Source: Dactylellina haptotyla
Taxonomy: Eukaryota > Ascomycota > Orbiliomycetes > Orbiliales > Orbiliaceae
Direction of reading: 5' to 3'
Length of the DNA stretch: 64,000 nucleotides
NCBI GenBank assembly: GCA_031310005.1
Contig: CM062380.1
Location: forward strand, 682,001-746,000
Shown here piece by piece: positions 12,216 to 24,000 of this stretch; position 1 is the stretch's first letter; each line of letters opens with the position of its first letter. The notes beneath the pieces are model-generated. The model worked only from the letters and a program-made list of their open reading frames with translations. It was not told the origin of the DNA and did no database searches. A program made the translations under genes and the position numbers.

Positions 12216-13073
12216 TCAAGCGTTCATCTCTGCGTCCAAATCAGCAATCTGGGCATCTGTCGATTTGTTGTTTGGAGAGGAATCATCGGAGAGATCCTCA
12301 TCATCTGCATTTAGACTGTTGTCTCTCAATGCCAGCCTGGCGGATCGCTTCTTTCCCTTATTCACCACCTGAATCGCGATACAGCCCCCGAAAAACCCGT
12401 TTGGAGCATTATTCTGACATCTCACCATACATATATTCGACATGCCACCGTACGATCCGCTGCATCTTAAATTTGCTGGCATGAAAACCCGGAAGGGATG
12501 TTTGATCGGTGTGAGGTTTGACTTTGGTAGGAACTTGAGGCCCTGGACACCAGGAACCTGCCCATACGGCGCTTTGGTGTCCATCTCCAGTCTCGTCCAT
12601 GGCTTCTCTGCCTTCCCTGCGTTATCTAGATAACACACCCAGGGCCCCGCGCCGTCGCCGTTAACCTGGAGAATATCGATTTTGAGGAACCCTCCCGGCG
12701 TGACCTTTGGAACATTCTTGAACTTGACTTTAGACTCGACTAGTGTGTCGATAGGGACTCCCTTGGGATAGGCGATGCTGTAGCCGCAACCTGTGTTATA
12801 CCGGGTTCGCTGGGGAGGGTTGCTTTGCTTCTTGTTGTTCGCGTCTCTGGTGGGGATTATGGGAAGACTAAAGACTGTGATATCCTTTTGATATCCAGGT
12901 CGTCCGGGAACTCCTCCGATGTTTTTTCGGTCTTGACCTTTGATTAAACCGAGTTGACCGCTTCCGGTATTAGGGTCAGCGTCTCCATATGACATCAAGA
13001 GGAGACCATGGGCAGTGATCTCAGGAACCATGGCAGCCAGGACGACTACCGTATATGCGCTGGCTATATGCAT
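12216..13073 (-). CDS. Egh16-like (DUF3129/GAS) secreted protein
   Basis: A single exon of 285 aa. A signal peptide (MHIASAYTVVVLAAMVPEITA) should be cut just before HGLLLMSYGDA, so the mature protein starts with His. The DUF3129 core is recognisable: VNGDGAGPWVCYLD, FRVFMPANLRCSG and CMVRCQNNAPNGFFGGC, with its Cys pairs. A tail of about 45 residues after the domain is acidic and low in complexity (DDEDLSDDSS) and is not usual for the family. Members include powdery-mildew Egh16 and Magnaporthe GAS1/GAS2, made in infection structures, and the family is expanded in nematode-trapping fungi. No enzyme activity is proven for it. The gene borders an NLR-rich block. Confidence 0.9.
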   Translation of the reverse strand: MHIASAYTVVVLAAMVPEITAHGLLLMSYGDADPNTGSGQLGLIKGQDRKNIGGVPGRPGYQKDITVFSLPIIPTRDANNKKQSNPPQRTRYNTGCGYSIAYPKGVPIDTLVESKVKFKNVPKVTPGGFLKIDILQVNGDGAGPWVCYLDNAGKAEKPWTRLEMDTKAPYGQVPGVQGLKFLPKSNLTPIKHPFRVFMPANLRCSGSYGGMSNICMVRCQNNAPNGFFGGCIAIQVVNKGKKRSARLALRDNSLNADDEDLSDDSSPNNKSTDAQIADLDAEMNA

Positions 13074-13704
13074 TTTAAATTTTGCCGAAAACTGAGAACT
13101 GAAATTATGAAAAGAAAACCTGGAGTAATATTAAAAGAATATCTCGAAGAGCAGGCTCGAGGTAAACAAGAAGACCGGAAGCTGACTAGCATGCGAAACC
13201 GTACTTATAGTAATTTGAAAGACGAAATAGAGGTATTAATAGACTAGCTTACATTTTCGGCAGCAGACAAGGTATCTCCACGCATGTCTATGACGAATTC
13301 CTATCAGATGTCCCCGCATTTTAATAAAGTCGATCGAGATCACTTAAAGCTTCTTCAATAGCGAAATTCGAAAATGGGATGTTCCGAGTTTCCGAGGATC
13401 TAACTGTTCCACAAGTGGCTTTGCCAACTGTCGGTAACCCATTTGAGAGGACGGTTTCCATGTCGCAAACTGGGAAGGATCATGGGAAATATGTTTCGCA
13501 CCGGTTAGCGTTGCCCTTACGGAAACGGATGCGGGGTGTAACTAGAACCTTTGGGGCCGACGTCGCGACGAGCCAACCACAATCATCTATTGCCGTAGAA
13601 AACTCAATTTACTGTGCTAAAACTACCAAGAACTAAAAGTCGGTTCTAAGCTATTGATACCCGATGGAGTCTGCAAAGACGAGTGTCACCCAGTACTCGT
13701 TTGA
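13074..13704. other. Intergenic region upstream of the Egh16-like gene
   Basis: Promoter side of the Egh16-like gene. An 85-codon frame at 13379-13636 starts with ATG but resembles nothing I know. No other element seen. Confidence 0.4.
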
Positions 13705-14128
13705 TCAATCGATGCAATCGACGTTTTCATATTTTCTGCCCTTATATGGGCAACCAGACTGTAACAACGCATTTTGCCTGATATCTCGTGTGATTTGCAT
13801 GCCATTATTTGGGTCATTGTAGCTTCGATTAAAGTGGGTGGTTGTTAAGAGAATGTCAGTGTGGGGAGCTCCAAAGTACAGTTCTACAAGGTACTGTTCC
13901 CGAGCCGTGGAATTGACGACGTTTACAACAAACTTGATGTCACGCTGGAGCAAATCTTCGACAGCTAAAGAATCTTCCGTCTTCGACTCCGCGATACCCA
14001 TTCCGGATTATGTATTCAGGTGGCCTCCGAAGATCAATGAGTAGATCGGCAGAGGCGTAAGGGTTCAAAACAAACCCGCCCTGTTGACTGAGAAGCTCCA
14101 TGATGGCGAGGTCAACCGTATCAGTCAA
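13705..14128 (-). pseudogene. Broken or fragmentary ORF, unrecognised
   Basis: Two overlapping minus-strand frames look protein-like. 13940-14128 contains LLSQQGGFVLNPYASADLLI; 13705-14001 starts at its own ATG and contains FVVNVVNSTAREQYLVELYF and ends YENVDCID. The likely continuation from the first to the second needs a frame change near 13990-14010, and no convincing intron joins them. This fits a decayed gene, or a short 98-aa orphan (13705-14001) with a chance upstream frame. A possible acceptor (CTGCAG) just upstream suggests that more exons once existed. Confidence 0.3.
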
Positions 14129-14744
14129 CTAACTGCAGTTGTCAGAACTTAATTTCTAATATCAACGTCAATTAATGCGTTGTAAATTTATGGATATTGT
14201 TGCATGTTAACATCTGTTCATTATCCTGTGATTGAGTATCCAGTACACAGGACCCGCGCTTGGTCCAGATAAGATATTCAAGTGAAATAACGGGTTATAA
14301 GGCTCAGTATATATGTCGAATAAAGATAAGAGAGGTCATATATTGAATATCGCGAGCCAAGCGGTAGAATATGACTCGGGAGCATTTACTTGAGTATGCT
14401 CAGGCCCTTGGGATGATCACCAACGTACGTGTGAAATGCTGGATTTGTCAACACATTATTGTCAACCAAAAAGAAGTGTTAGCGCTCGAGTGAGTGCAAT
14501 TGAAACATCTAAGTTGGTCCTATGTATCCAAGTTCTCCCTTTATGAAGTGGCGTTCTCCTGAATAGACTTAGGCCCTGAGATTTGAAATCTAATTCTTGG
14601 AGAATTCTCTCCAAACTCTCGAACTTACTTTTCCCTTAAATTTTTGATATTTTCAAATTATACATAGCGTTTTGAGTACAAGTACATGTGTGCAATAATG
14701 AATACCAGGAGAGACGGCCAGCTATCGCGTTGTTAAATATAAAA
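14129..14744. other. AT-rich intergenic stretch
   Basis: Separates the broken ORF from the 3' end of the first STAND gene. Contains a 40-codon frame from ATG 14371 that I do not think is a gene. Confidence 0.4.
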
Positions 14745-17700
14745 TCATAAAAAGTCCTTTTTTTCAGTTAGTACATCACGTGGCATTCTTTCTTTTATCA
14801 GGTCGTGCATTTCTTTCCCTATCAAATGCCGACGGGACCATTCGGCAGCCGATGAAACATCTTCTTCTTCTGTCTCCTTGAAGCCATGCTCGATAGCGAG
14901 GTCAATTGTCTCTTGATCTAGCCAACAATCCATGATAGAGTCCCCTGAGTCAGTTCTTACATTGACGTCTGCGCCACTTTCGATCAATAATCGGACCGTG
15001 GAGTTGTGACTTTTACATGCGGCCCAGTAAATCGCAGTAAACCCACCCTCATCTCTCGCATTGATATCCGCTCCTCGCTCGAGAAGATCTCTTACATGTA
15101 CGTTTTGAGCACGAGACGCCGCAGATCGTAAGCCGCATAACGTGAAATAATTGTCTTCAATATGTAGCCGCCGGATAATGACCTCGTTTTGATAATCTTC
15201 GAAAAACTGGATACAGTCGAAGGCGGTTCGACCCATTTCGTTTTGAATTGTAACATCGGCGTCGTTATCCAATAGAAACTCTATAAATTCTAGTTGCTCT
15301 CGTAGTACTGCAATATGTAAGGGCGTCCAACCGTCCGGTCCGGTGTCGATGTCGGCTCCATTCTCGAGAAGAAGTTCGCCTATTTCCACGAATCCGCAAT
15401 AGGCGGCTATATGCAAGGGGGTCCACCCTTCATGATCGACGGCCTGTACCATCGCTCCATATTTAAGAAATATTTGGACAACTTCGATATTTCCCGATTT
15501 GACAGCTTTGAAAAGCGCAGTGCGGTTATCGCGGCTATTTCCTACATGAGGATCAATCCCACTTCGAAGCATAAGCTCAACAATTGCAGGATGATTTTGT
15601 GATGCTGTATGATGCAGGGCTGTTGAATTCTGTTTGTCTCTGGATTTTAGGATATCCGGGTTGTGCTTGATGAGTAACTCCGATAAAGCTTCAAAGCCAG
15701 CGGGCGCGGACTCGTCTAATGCCGTCCAACCACCCGAATCTTTCCAGAAAATATCGGCCCCTTGGTCAAGTAAGAACTTCGCTGCAGCTGTATGTCCTTG
15801 ACTTGCTGCAATAGTGAGAGGAGTTCTGCTCTCTACCGGCTCAGGGGAATCGATATCCGCTCCATACTCCGCGAGAAGCTCAATTACGCGTACGTGCCCG
15901 TTATACGCTGCTGCATGGATGGCAGTATGGTAATCCCCACCAGTTCCGTTGATTTCAGCACCAGCGTCTAAGAGGACCTTGACGCAAGCCTCATGTCCGT
16001 AACTACTTGCGCCTTGGAGCGCATAAACGTAGTCGCCAGCCTTGAAGTTTGGATCTGCGCCATTTTCCAATAACAAAGCGACGATATCTGGAAATCCTTT
16101 GCAAGCAGCAGCCTGAAGCGGAGTTCCAAATCTTCCCCCGACAGCATTTGGATCCATTCCCTGGCGCAGAAGCTGTCTGACTGGCTGCAGAAAGCCAGCT
16201 TGAGCTGCTGTATATAATGCTGACGGTACCGAACTTAGAGGCCGGGAAACATCAGGCTTAGTCAACCATGGTGTATCTGGATCGAAAAATCGGATTTGAC
16301 TTTGGCCTTGAGATACAAGAAACTCCACACACAACTCATTCAAGTCTGCCAATGGATCTTGATTATTTGAAATTTGAAGGAAAACTGGAGAAGAAACACC
16401 CAAAAGACGCAGCATCTGGGTAAGAAATTGAATAATCAAAATAATAACCGTTGCTTGCTGGGCATCAATGCCATTGGGCAAGGCAATCTCTGATGAAGGT
16501 TGTGTAGCCGCAGCCTTTATAGCAGCTTGGACATGCTGAGACCAATACCTCGCCGCATATCTCGCTAGAGGAGTATCTTTGATGGCTTCAGAATAGGTAG
16601 GAAGTTCCTCTTTGGTTTCAAATTGCTGCAAATATATGATGCAGGCTTCTGCTATACTGCGTTGAGCCATCGGCTCTGTTATATAGAAGAACGAAGCTGA
16701 CGAATTGAGAATCTTCTTCGAAAGTAGGTAGTCGCGAACAGAGAGATGTGCCAGCCTCAATTCCCTGTACTCTTCACTGGCCACCCTTACTGTCGTAACA
16801 GACATTAAATTACTAAATTGATGGAAGTATCTTGCTGCGTTAACCTGTAGGCATTTTTCTGGGTCGTAACGTGCACGAGGCTTAGATTCAAAGTCTATAG
16901 CGAGTACCTCGCACATTTCGTCGAGACGCATTGGCCGCGATGAGAAGCAAAGCCATCTTAAAATTTGACACAGTGATTCTCTTCGCGATTCGTCGACGGC
17001 CGCTAAAGTTCTCTCGTATGTATCCTCAAGTGTTGCCGGTAACGATTCCAGAGCTCGCTCGAGTTCCTTTTTCGTAAAACAACCTCTGAGAACCTCGAGT
17101 TGGCATGCCACCCATCGAAAACTAGCAAAGTTTTGGTTTAGTGGCAAAAAAAGATGAGGAGACCAGTGCGAATACGTACTTCCCATTCGCACGGGCGATA
17201 AGCGATTTTGCTATTGTCTTACGTTCTTCTGCATTCCACTGGTTGAGCGGTTCGTCTGCTCTATTCAGTGTTGTCTCTACGTATGTTCGAACATCTCCAT
17301 TGATATTTTCTTCCATTGAAACAGTGAAACCTCTCCAACTTCGACCGGGCAATTCAGTATCCAGCTCGCTTCGGCTTGTGATGAGGAAGCGCACATGAGG
17401 AAACTTCCATTGGCCTACAATTGTGTTGATAAATCTCAAAAATTCATTACGGTCTTTACATTCGTCTAATGCGTCGGCAACTAAATAGCAAGGTGAGAAA
17501 AGTCCAATGAGAGATCGCAGTGTGGACATAAGATCCTGAGTCAGGGGCGGTTTCGTGCCATTTTGGTTACGTGCGTATAAATTTTTCAGAGGCTCTGGGA
17601 CAGAGCCATCGGTATTCGAGTGTGAGGCTATGTTTTGAGACGAGAGCTGGTGGATCAGTGATCTTAGTAGCATATTATGCTCCTGTGAAACAGAGTGGTT

Positions 17701-18826
17701 AGTCTGGTCAAAGTACAGGTATGCAATTCCAGAAGTATAGTCTCGCTTCGATCCGGTTGTAAGATAGTTTATAGCCGTTGAACTAGTAAATTTATTAATA
17801 AAGGGTATCAAATCACCTATATGTTAGGCTCCTCACCATAGGACAGTCTTGCCCCGACCCGCTGCAAAATGCTAATTAGTCTCTGCACCACAGACGGTCA
17901 AGAATATTGGTAGCCAACTTTAGGGTACATACCACCTCCGGAGACCCATAAGACAGAACAAGGCGAGTTCTTCCATTGCCTAAATTCCGGATTGTTAAAA
18001 AACCAAGCACCAGTGTTTTCGCTCTTTTTATCTGACGCAATACTATGGCTTGGAGAGAAGTCTGGCGGTTTGAGCCAATCTTTGATTTTGTCTAATTCTA
18101 CCGATTCATGGACTCGATCAATTGTATCATTTATCTTGTTCTGCTGGCGTCTAGCTTTCAATGAGCATTTCAAACTATAATGAGAATTAGGGAACGACTC
18201 TACTTACAGAAGAACCGAGCTGGTTGCTTGCTGCAGGATCTCATTGATCTTAGAAATATCACTACGCATTTTTTGTAGACTTTTCTCTTGAAAAGGATAT
18301 AATATCCTGACTTTCATTGATATGGTTTTGCGCTTGGATTGCTTTTTGTCAGGTTCGATGAACTTTTTGAGCTCTTCGCTCAATTCAAGAACCCTTGCTG
18401 TATTGAGACATTTGAAGATATTAACTTTTGACACCCAGCCTTGGATTGGCAAAACTTCAAAAATATATTTAGTGAAGAATTAAATATACCTTTTGCAGTT
18501 TCAAATATCCCAGCTATCGACTGCTCAATCTCCATCTTTAAACTGACATCATCCATAGCCCCCTCGAGACTCTTTGAACTAGTTAGTTACTATCTTCTAA
18601 TACCAAGCCGCAAGGTGTTGCGTGTTGGGACTCTATGCGTAAGGTGTTCAGTGAGCTTGACACCTACCTGCAGAGTATGCATCAAGTTACTTGTGTCTTC
18701 CTGCAATAATTCGACATCTCTCTGTGCGCCCTGGTAACTGTTGCAGTAATCGGTTATACCCTTGCAACACTCGATACCCAAGGATATGAACCCCGCGATG
18801 CTCGCGGCAAGCTCGAGGCCAGACAT
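14745..18826 (-). CDS. STAND/NLR-like protein: HeLo-like N-terminus, NACHT, ankyrin repeats
   Basis: Seven exons, in transcript order 18668-18826, 18490-18571, 18208-18439, 17933-18150, 17837-17861, 17180-17782 and 14745-17121; all phases close and give 1231 aa. Residues 1-200 match the fungal STAND N-terminal (HeLo-like) domain: GLELAASIAGFISLGIECCKG and LYPFQEKSLQKMRSDI. In related proteins this domain drives membrane attack and cell death. NACHT follows, with Walker A WVSGGAGRGKTVL, Walker B YLVADALDEC and sensor-like FLITSRSELD, then NFRWVACQLEVL and a winged-helix region. About 13 ankyrin repeats (roughly 730-1190) should sense a ligand. A short tail ends the protein. Some splice choices are alternatives: two introns could end earlier but would then be only 33-35 bases long. 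The role in non-self recognition is family inference. Confidence 0.9.
17837..17861 (-). other. 25-base micro-exon coding the Walker A P-loop (HeLo-like STAND gene)
   Basis: This exon lies between introns 17862-17932 (71 bases, GTATGT...GCAG) and 17783-17836 (54 bases, GTGAGG...CTAG). It enters in phase 1 and leaves in phase 2, and supplies AGRGKTVL of the P-loop. Skipping it would delete the nucleotide-binding loop and shift the frame. The DUF7708 STAND gene has an exon of the same length and phase at 25229-25253. Confidence 0.8.
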
Positions 18827-19656
18827 ATTGACTGAGATTCGGCCTCCAACTGAGTACCGGACGCTATTGATGGAATCGTGGCTTGGATGCAAGTAATGCT
18901 GAATCAGGCTGTGAATACTGACGCGGGTTTGGAGTCAAGTATTCAGTTACGGACAGCGCATTTTTGAATCCTGCGCGGCCTGAGCGGGGCACAAGTCTCT
19001 AGTCTTTGCATGAGTAAAGATTCGGCTAAAGTTACCTGACTTAGGAGGCTAGTTTGCTGCATTCCAAACATCTCTCCAGGGTGCCTTGCACTTGTGGAAA
19101 GGAATAGGGTTTGCTGGCTCCTGACACCTGTGATTTGATAGACGGGAAACTGAAATCTAACCAAGATTGATATATGCAAAGCAGGATTTTGTAGGCAACA
19201 AGATACTATGAGCGCTAAATACTTGGCGGGTTTTGCCGCTTGGTTTTGATTTCCTTGTTAATCTGTTTGCGTATTAACGTCGACCTTCTGCGTTGTGCCT
19301 TTCGAGCTTGCGATCTCAAATTTGTGTTCGTGTGCAACAGGTCCGCAGCTGCTTTGGCTTGAAAACAGCCTCGATACTAGTAGGAGCTGTCAAGCTGATT
19401 TGGAAACGATATACGTTGAGTTGTGTGTAAGGGGTCGAACACAAAGGTTGCAAACCAATCGGCGCACAGCATGAATCTTGTTTCAATAGGGGTGTAGTTT
19501 AAATGTTCTAGCTACCTCATCATTTTGACCAACTGATGTTGAAACTTGTTTGATCAAGAAAACTTAGACTGAAATTTATATATCGTGAAGGTGATAAATA
19601 TAATTAACCTGCACGAACTAAGCTCCCTTTTGACTTCAAGAATTCACCATACAATA
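18827..19656. other. Divergent promoter region between a STAND gene and an NTase-like gene
   Basis: No coding frame or RNA gene seen. The two flanking genes are transcribed away from each other, so regulatory sites could be shared. Confidence 0.45.
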
Positions 19657-20691
19657 ATGTCTTGCTTGGACTTGCGGAGGCATGGCCGATTAAATTTAAA
19701 GCCGGAAATCCGTAAAATGGCTTTCCGCACAACTTCAATTTTTAAATATGCGCTACCTAAACTTGTTGCTCGAATATTTACTAAAGCGCAGAACAGGTTG
19801 ACAAAAGTGGTTTCCAAGGCCATGCGAATTTACAAAAAAGGTTGTGACAACCACTTGAACCCAAAAAGTGGAGCTAAACCGGTAGCTATTACGCCAGAAG
19901 TTACGAGTACATCATTAATTTGGGATCTAAAGTCCCAGTCTCCCACAATGACTCGCACTCAAGCACTGGGCCGCTTCCATGTCTTGCGCGCCCTCATCAA
20001 TGCGGGGATTCCTTATGTGATTTGGGGACTGGAAGCCCTAGCATGCCACTCAGTTCCTACCTACCCGAGAGACCCATTGGAAATACTAGTGCCCAAACAG
20101 TATCTTGCTAGGGCAGCTATCGCTATAGCAAATGACTGTTTTTCGTTTTATCACCGCATTGCCCCTTTCGACAACAATGCTGACTATACTTTTCCGAACA
20201 AAATTAGCACTTTGGTCAGAGAGAATCTAAAAGAATGCGAATATCTCCAGGCTACTCGAGTTCTAGTCAGATTCCAACCCTGGCAGATTGTATTGATTCC
20301 GGATCATATTTTCAACTTTAGCTGTGAGGGACACCTCTCAGGAGACCTTGCACGGCCACCGTCCACATTTATGCTGGGAGAGAGTACCACAGCCTTACAT
20401 GTGCCTGGTTACTTTGCAATGTTGAATTCCATCCTCACGACAAATTGGCGTAGATGCTTGGGCCCGAACGATGCAGATATTAAAAGAGAGCTAGAAGAGC
20501 AGGCATATATGCTCATAGTATGGCGGGTCAGACGGGATGAAATAGCTGAGGCTTATAGCTCCATCGAAGAGTTACCAAGTGATTTGATGGAAATTCGAGA
20601 GGGGCTAAATCGATGGAACCAAAGGTTCTTCGATGAAATTTTTTTGAATAGTGTTCGAACTGCTGGAAACACCCAAGCCGAAACTATTTAA
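19657..20691 (+). CDS. Nucleotidyltransferase-like fungal protein, unknown function
   Basis: The frame is open from 19585, but only GTG occurs there; the first ATG is at 19657, giving 344 aa without introns. Residues 1-80 are strongly basic and partly amphipathic (FKYALPKLVARIFTKAQNRL). From about residue 100 the pattern ALINAGIPYVIWGLEALACH, then VPTYPRDPLEILVP, resembles a large fungal family with a minimal nucleotidyltransferase fold (usual form VWGxxAL..HGVPT..D..ILVP). The usual DxD metal pair is not clean here (D-P-L-E), so catalysis is doubtful. A helical C-terminal part follows. The gene is divergent from the HeLo-like STAND gene and convergent with the DUF7708 STAND gene. The fold is my reading of weak motifs. 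Confidence 0.72.
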   Translation: MSCLDLRRHGRLNLKPEIRKMAFRTTSIFKYALPKLVARIFTKAQNRLTKVVSKAMRIYKKGCDNHLNPKSGAKPVAITPEVTSTSLIWDLKSQSPTMTRTQALGRFHVLRALINAGIPYVIWGLEALACHSVPTYPRDPLEILVPKQYLARAAIAIANDCFSFYHRIAPFDNNADYTFPNKISTLVRENLKECEYLQATRVLVRFQPWQIVLIPDHIFNFSCEGHLSGDLARPPSTFMLGESTTALHVPGYFAMLNSILTTNWRRCLGPNDADIKRELEEQAYMLIVWRVRRDEIAEAYSSIEELPSDLMEIREGLNRWNQRFFDEIFLNSVRTAGNTQAETI

Positions 20692-21017
20692 AGCCTTCGG
20701 CCAAACACAGCGCAAGACTCAACTGATGAGTTTCTGCTTGGAAATGATATATCGTAAGAGATCGTGTTCTCTGAGTCGAGCTCCTGTATGTGACATTATT
20801 TATCTTTTTATTATTCACATCTAACCGATTGTTTTACTATAGCATATCGCTAAAAAAAAAAAGAATATCATTTTGAAAAACTATCTCTTGATATGAAATC
20901 GCTTAATTTTTATCTTTAGTGGTATTTATTCTTATGGTTAGAGGCCATGCGCATGTTCAGCATTAATAGTGCTGACTTTGGATAAAATTATTGAATGATG
21001 TCTCACTCTGAATTTCA
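20692..21017. other. Short convergent 3' region
   Basis: AT-rich sequence with poly-A tracts between two convergent genes. No gene seen. Confidence 0.5.
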
Positions 21018-24000
21018 TCAAGATATGGAGTCTGGTAGGGGAAGATGATGTGTAGCCTTTCTTAAGTTATTTCTCAGAGGTGGCGAAACTCTACCATCGG
21101 ACTCTTGAGAAGTATTTGATGAGAGGCTGGATGACTCATCATTAAAAAAATCCTTTTTTATCACTTCGAACTGTTCCATTCGTTTGCGCCAGCCATTGTT
21201 GCTAGTGGTTACTAGTAAATCGACTGACAATGGATTATAATTCTCCAATATTCTGAGTATTTCAAGTTTCCTTTCGCCGGGAGGGTGGGAGTCTTTGATT
21301 ATTTGATAGGAAGTGATTGGCATTTGACCAGATATTCCTTCGTAATTATAAGGATTCGCTCCAGCAGCTAAAAGCATTTCCAGGCACCGGAGACCTTTAA
21401 AACTGAGCTCTTCAGGCAGGTCAGGTATTACTAAAGTATAACATAAGTTGTGTAGAGCCGGCAAAAGAGCATCTGTATATGGGAGCTTTTCAAGGCTTAA
21501 GGTCTCTACGTTGAAGAGACCTTTCTCGAACATAGCATCTAGTATATTCGGTGTCCAAAAAGAGAGAGTATCTATAAACCGTCTAAGTTTGGGAATCAAA
21601 GCTCCAGCTGGCCAAGCATTGGTATCTATCGTCGCAAGCTTAATGATTCTAGAAATTGTGCGATCGATAAGATCGATCACACCCAGCCGGAAAAAGTCGC
21701 TGTCTCGAACGATTTCAGGAGATGAGTCCTTGAAACCATCGAGCTTGATCGTAGCAAGAATTATTCTTGAGGCAACATGTAGTAGGTCTTCTATGCAAGT
21801 GCCGGTGAGCATCGTGTTGCTGATGGGCTGTGAAACTAACATCCTTCCTTGTTCTTCTGGTGCTAGCGCATCACACAAAGACTCGAAGAAAGAGGTGAGT
21901 GAACAGAATATCTGGATATTCCCGGGGTTGAAAGAAGATTGTCCCCAAGTAACTCCAGTCAATAACACTTTTTCTTCAAAGTCGGATATTACCTTTAGAA
22001 CATCCCGAAAAAGCCATTGTGTATCAAGTAGTGTTTTCGGCTCAGATGATGGTCGGTTGTTTTGTACATCGCGGGAATGGGTTCTGACTTGAAGGTACCT
22101 GGGCATTTTATCCAATTGGGAAACAGTACCAAGAAAGGGATTTCGCTGCGACTTGGATATCATGGTCTTGGCGATTTCGAGCAGATTCAGTAATGCCTTT
22201 GGGTTTACACTCAGAGATTCTCTTTCGGGAACTAAACCACTCGGAGGGTGCATCGGAGAAGGTGATATACGAGTGCATATCAGAAGTCCAATTGAAAAGT
22301 TTTGCCAGAACAACTGGCAGGATTCAATTGGCATATCCTCTGCTACTGAAATATCACCAGACCTTATAAGATGATCTGCTCTATTAATGTACTCAATCAA
22401 AAACTTTTTGAAAGCTTCAGGCTCATACCCTACGAAAGCGGTGCATATAAACCGAACAAATGCCGTATCGATTGCCGAAAAGCTTGGGAGGACAAATTCG
22501 ATGTCCCTGAAACCCGGCACTTCATAGAACTCCGCTAGAAGCCGAGGGATAGCCATCGGATAAGGTCCCAAACGGACAATGAATTTCAGGTCTTTGTAGT
22601 TTATCGGATGTTTTATACAGGCGTTTCGGAAGATTTCTGGAAACGAAACGACTTGATCGAAGATTTCCATGATTTCCTGAGCGAGTGATAGATGCTCGGA
22701 CTCTATTGAAAGTTGCAACACTTGAGCGGCTATAATCTGGATCTCTGGGTTCCATTGTGGTAGCTTCGGGATATCTTCAAATATACTGTGGAGAAGGATG
22801 GTATGTCGACCCTCTATTGCTATTTTAAGCCCTTTCAAAAAAGCTTCGTTATCTACCGCGGTTCCGTGGATCCATCCCCTGAGCAGCATGCTGTGCACGC
22901 TAGCGAACCAACCAAACCTGCCATAGGTACAAATCAAGGTAAATAGCTTCTCAAGCTTGTGAGTCGAGTTCTCATCAACAGACCATCCGTGGTGCCAGCC
23001 TTTCCTATGGTCAATGAGAGTGCAAGATGTTGTGGGATCTAAGAAATGGTCCAGAATATTGACATTCCCACTTTCAACTGCACAATCAAAAGTTGTATTT
23101 CCATATTTATCACGAGGTAGAAGTCCTTGTAATATAGTTGACTCTTTTGATAAAATATACCAGAATACGGCAAAACTTGCGTTATAGCATGCTATATGAA
23201 CTAGCGTTCGGCCATGACTATCTCTTTGGCGGAGATAATTGTCGGAAAGCTCTGGTCTAGGAAAAGTATCGGCTCCAGGGACTTGCGCGGTGTGTAATAA
23301 GCTTAAGCATTTATCGGTTTGATACGTGGCAGCAATGCAGGCCAGAGTAGTGCCATCTGAGATTTTGAGATTGCGATAGTAAACCCGTGCTTCTGAGTCT
23401 AATTTGTCGTATATACACGTTATGAGGAGTGGGTGGTCATTTTCGACCGCCCATACGAAGGAATCCGTATAAGGATAAAGTGTTTGGGAATATTTTTTCC
23501 CCCACGGACGGATATCGAATAGAAGTTCTTTCTCAAATAGGAGCTTAAGGAAATTTTGATATATGTGAAGATCACGCCTGACTCTCTCAAAGTCTAGCGT
23601 GCGAAAATGTTGTAACCAGAAAGTTCTGACATAACGTAAGAGCTTGTACTGATGAAGAACCGATTCAGGAGGGGGTTTAGGGCGGTAGATATATCGAGCA
23701 AAGTTAAATTCTTGGCGAGCTACTGGCGTGGAGGTTCCGTCATCGAAAAATCCGCCAGTCAGTTTAAACCCCCTTAGAACTGACTGAAATCCCTTTCCCA
23801 TGGAGCCACTTGCTAAGCTTCCTACTCCCATATTTGAGGTGTACTTTTGCATATATCCCATGTTGGTATTGACATTTTTGACAGCTGCTTCTTGGAACGG
23901 GATGACCGCCGTTTCAAAGTCCGAAAAGGATAGATAGGCAACGCATATGTAAGCGATGAATTTCTCTGCCGCGGCGATTGATTTCGCAACTTTAACTACT

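Noticed and set aside
18151-18207. Shorter 33-base intron option in the HeLo-like STAND gene
   Set aside because: The frame also works with it, but 33 bases is below the usual fungal minimum; the 57-base choice keeps frame and has a branch site.
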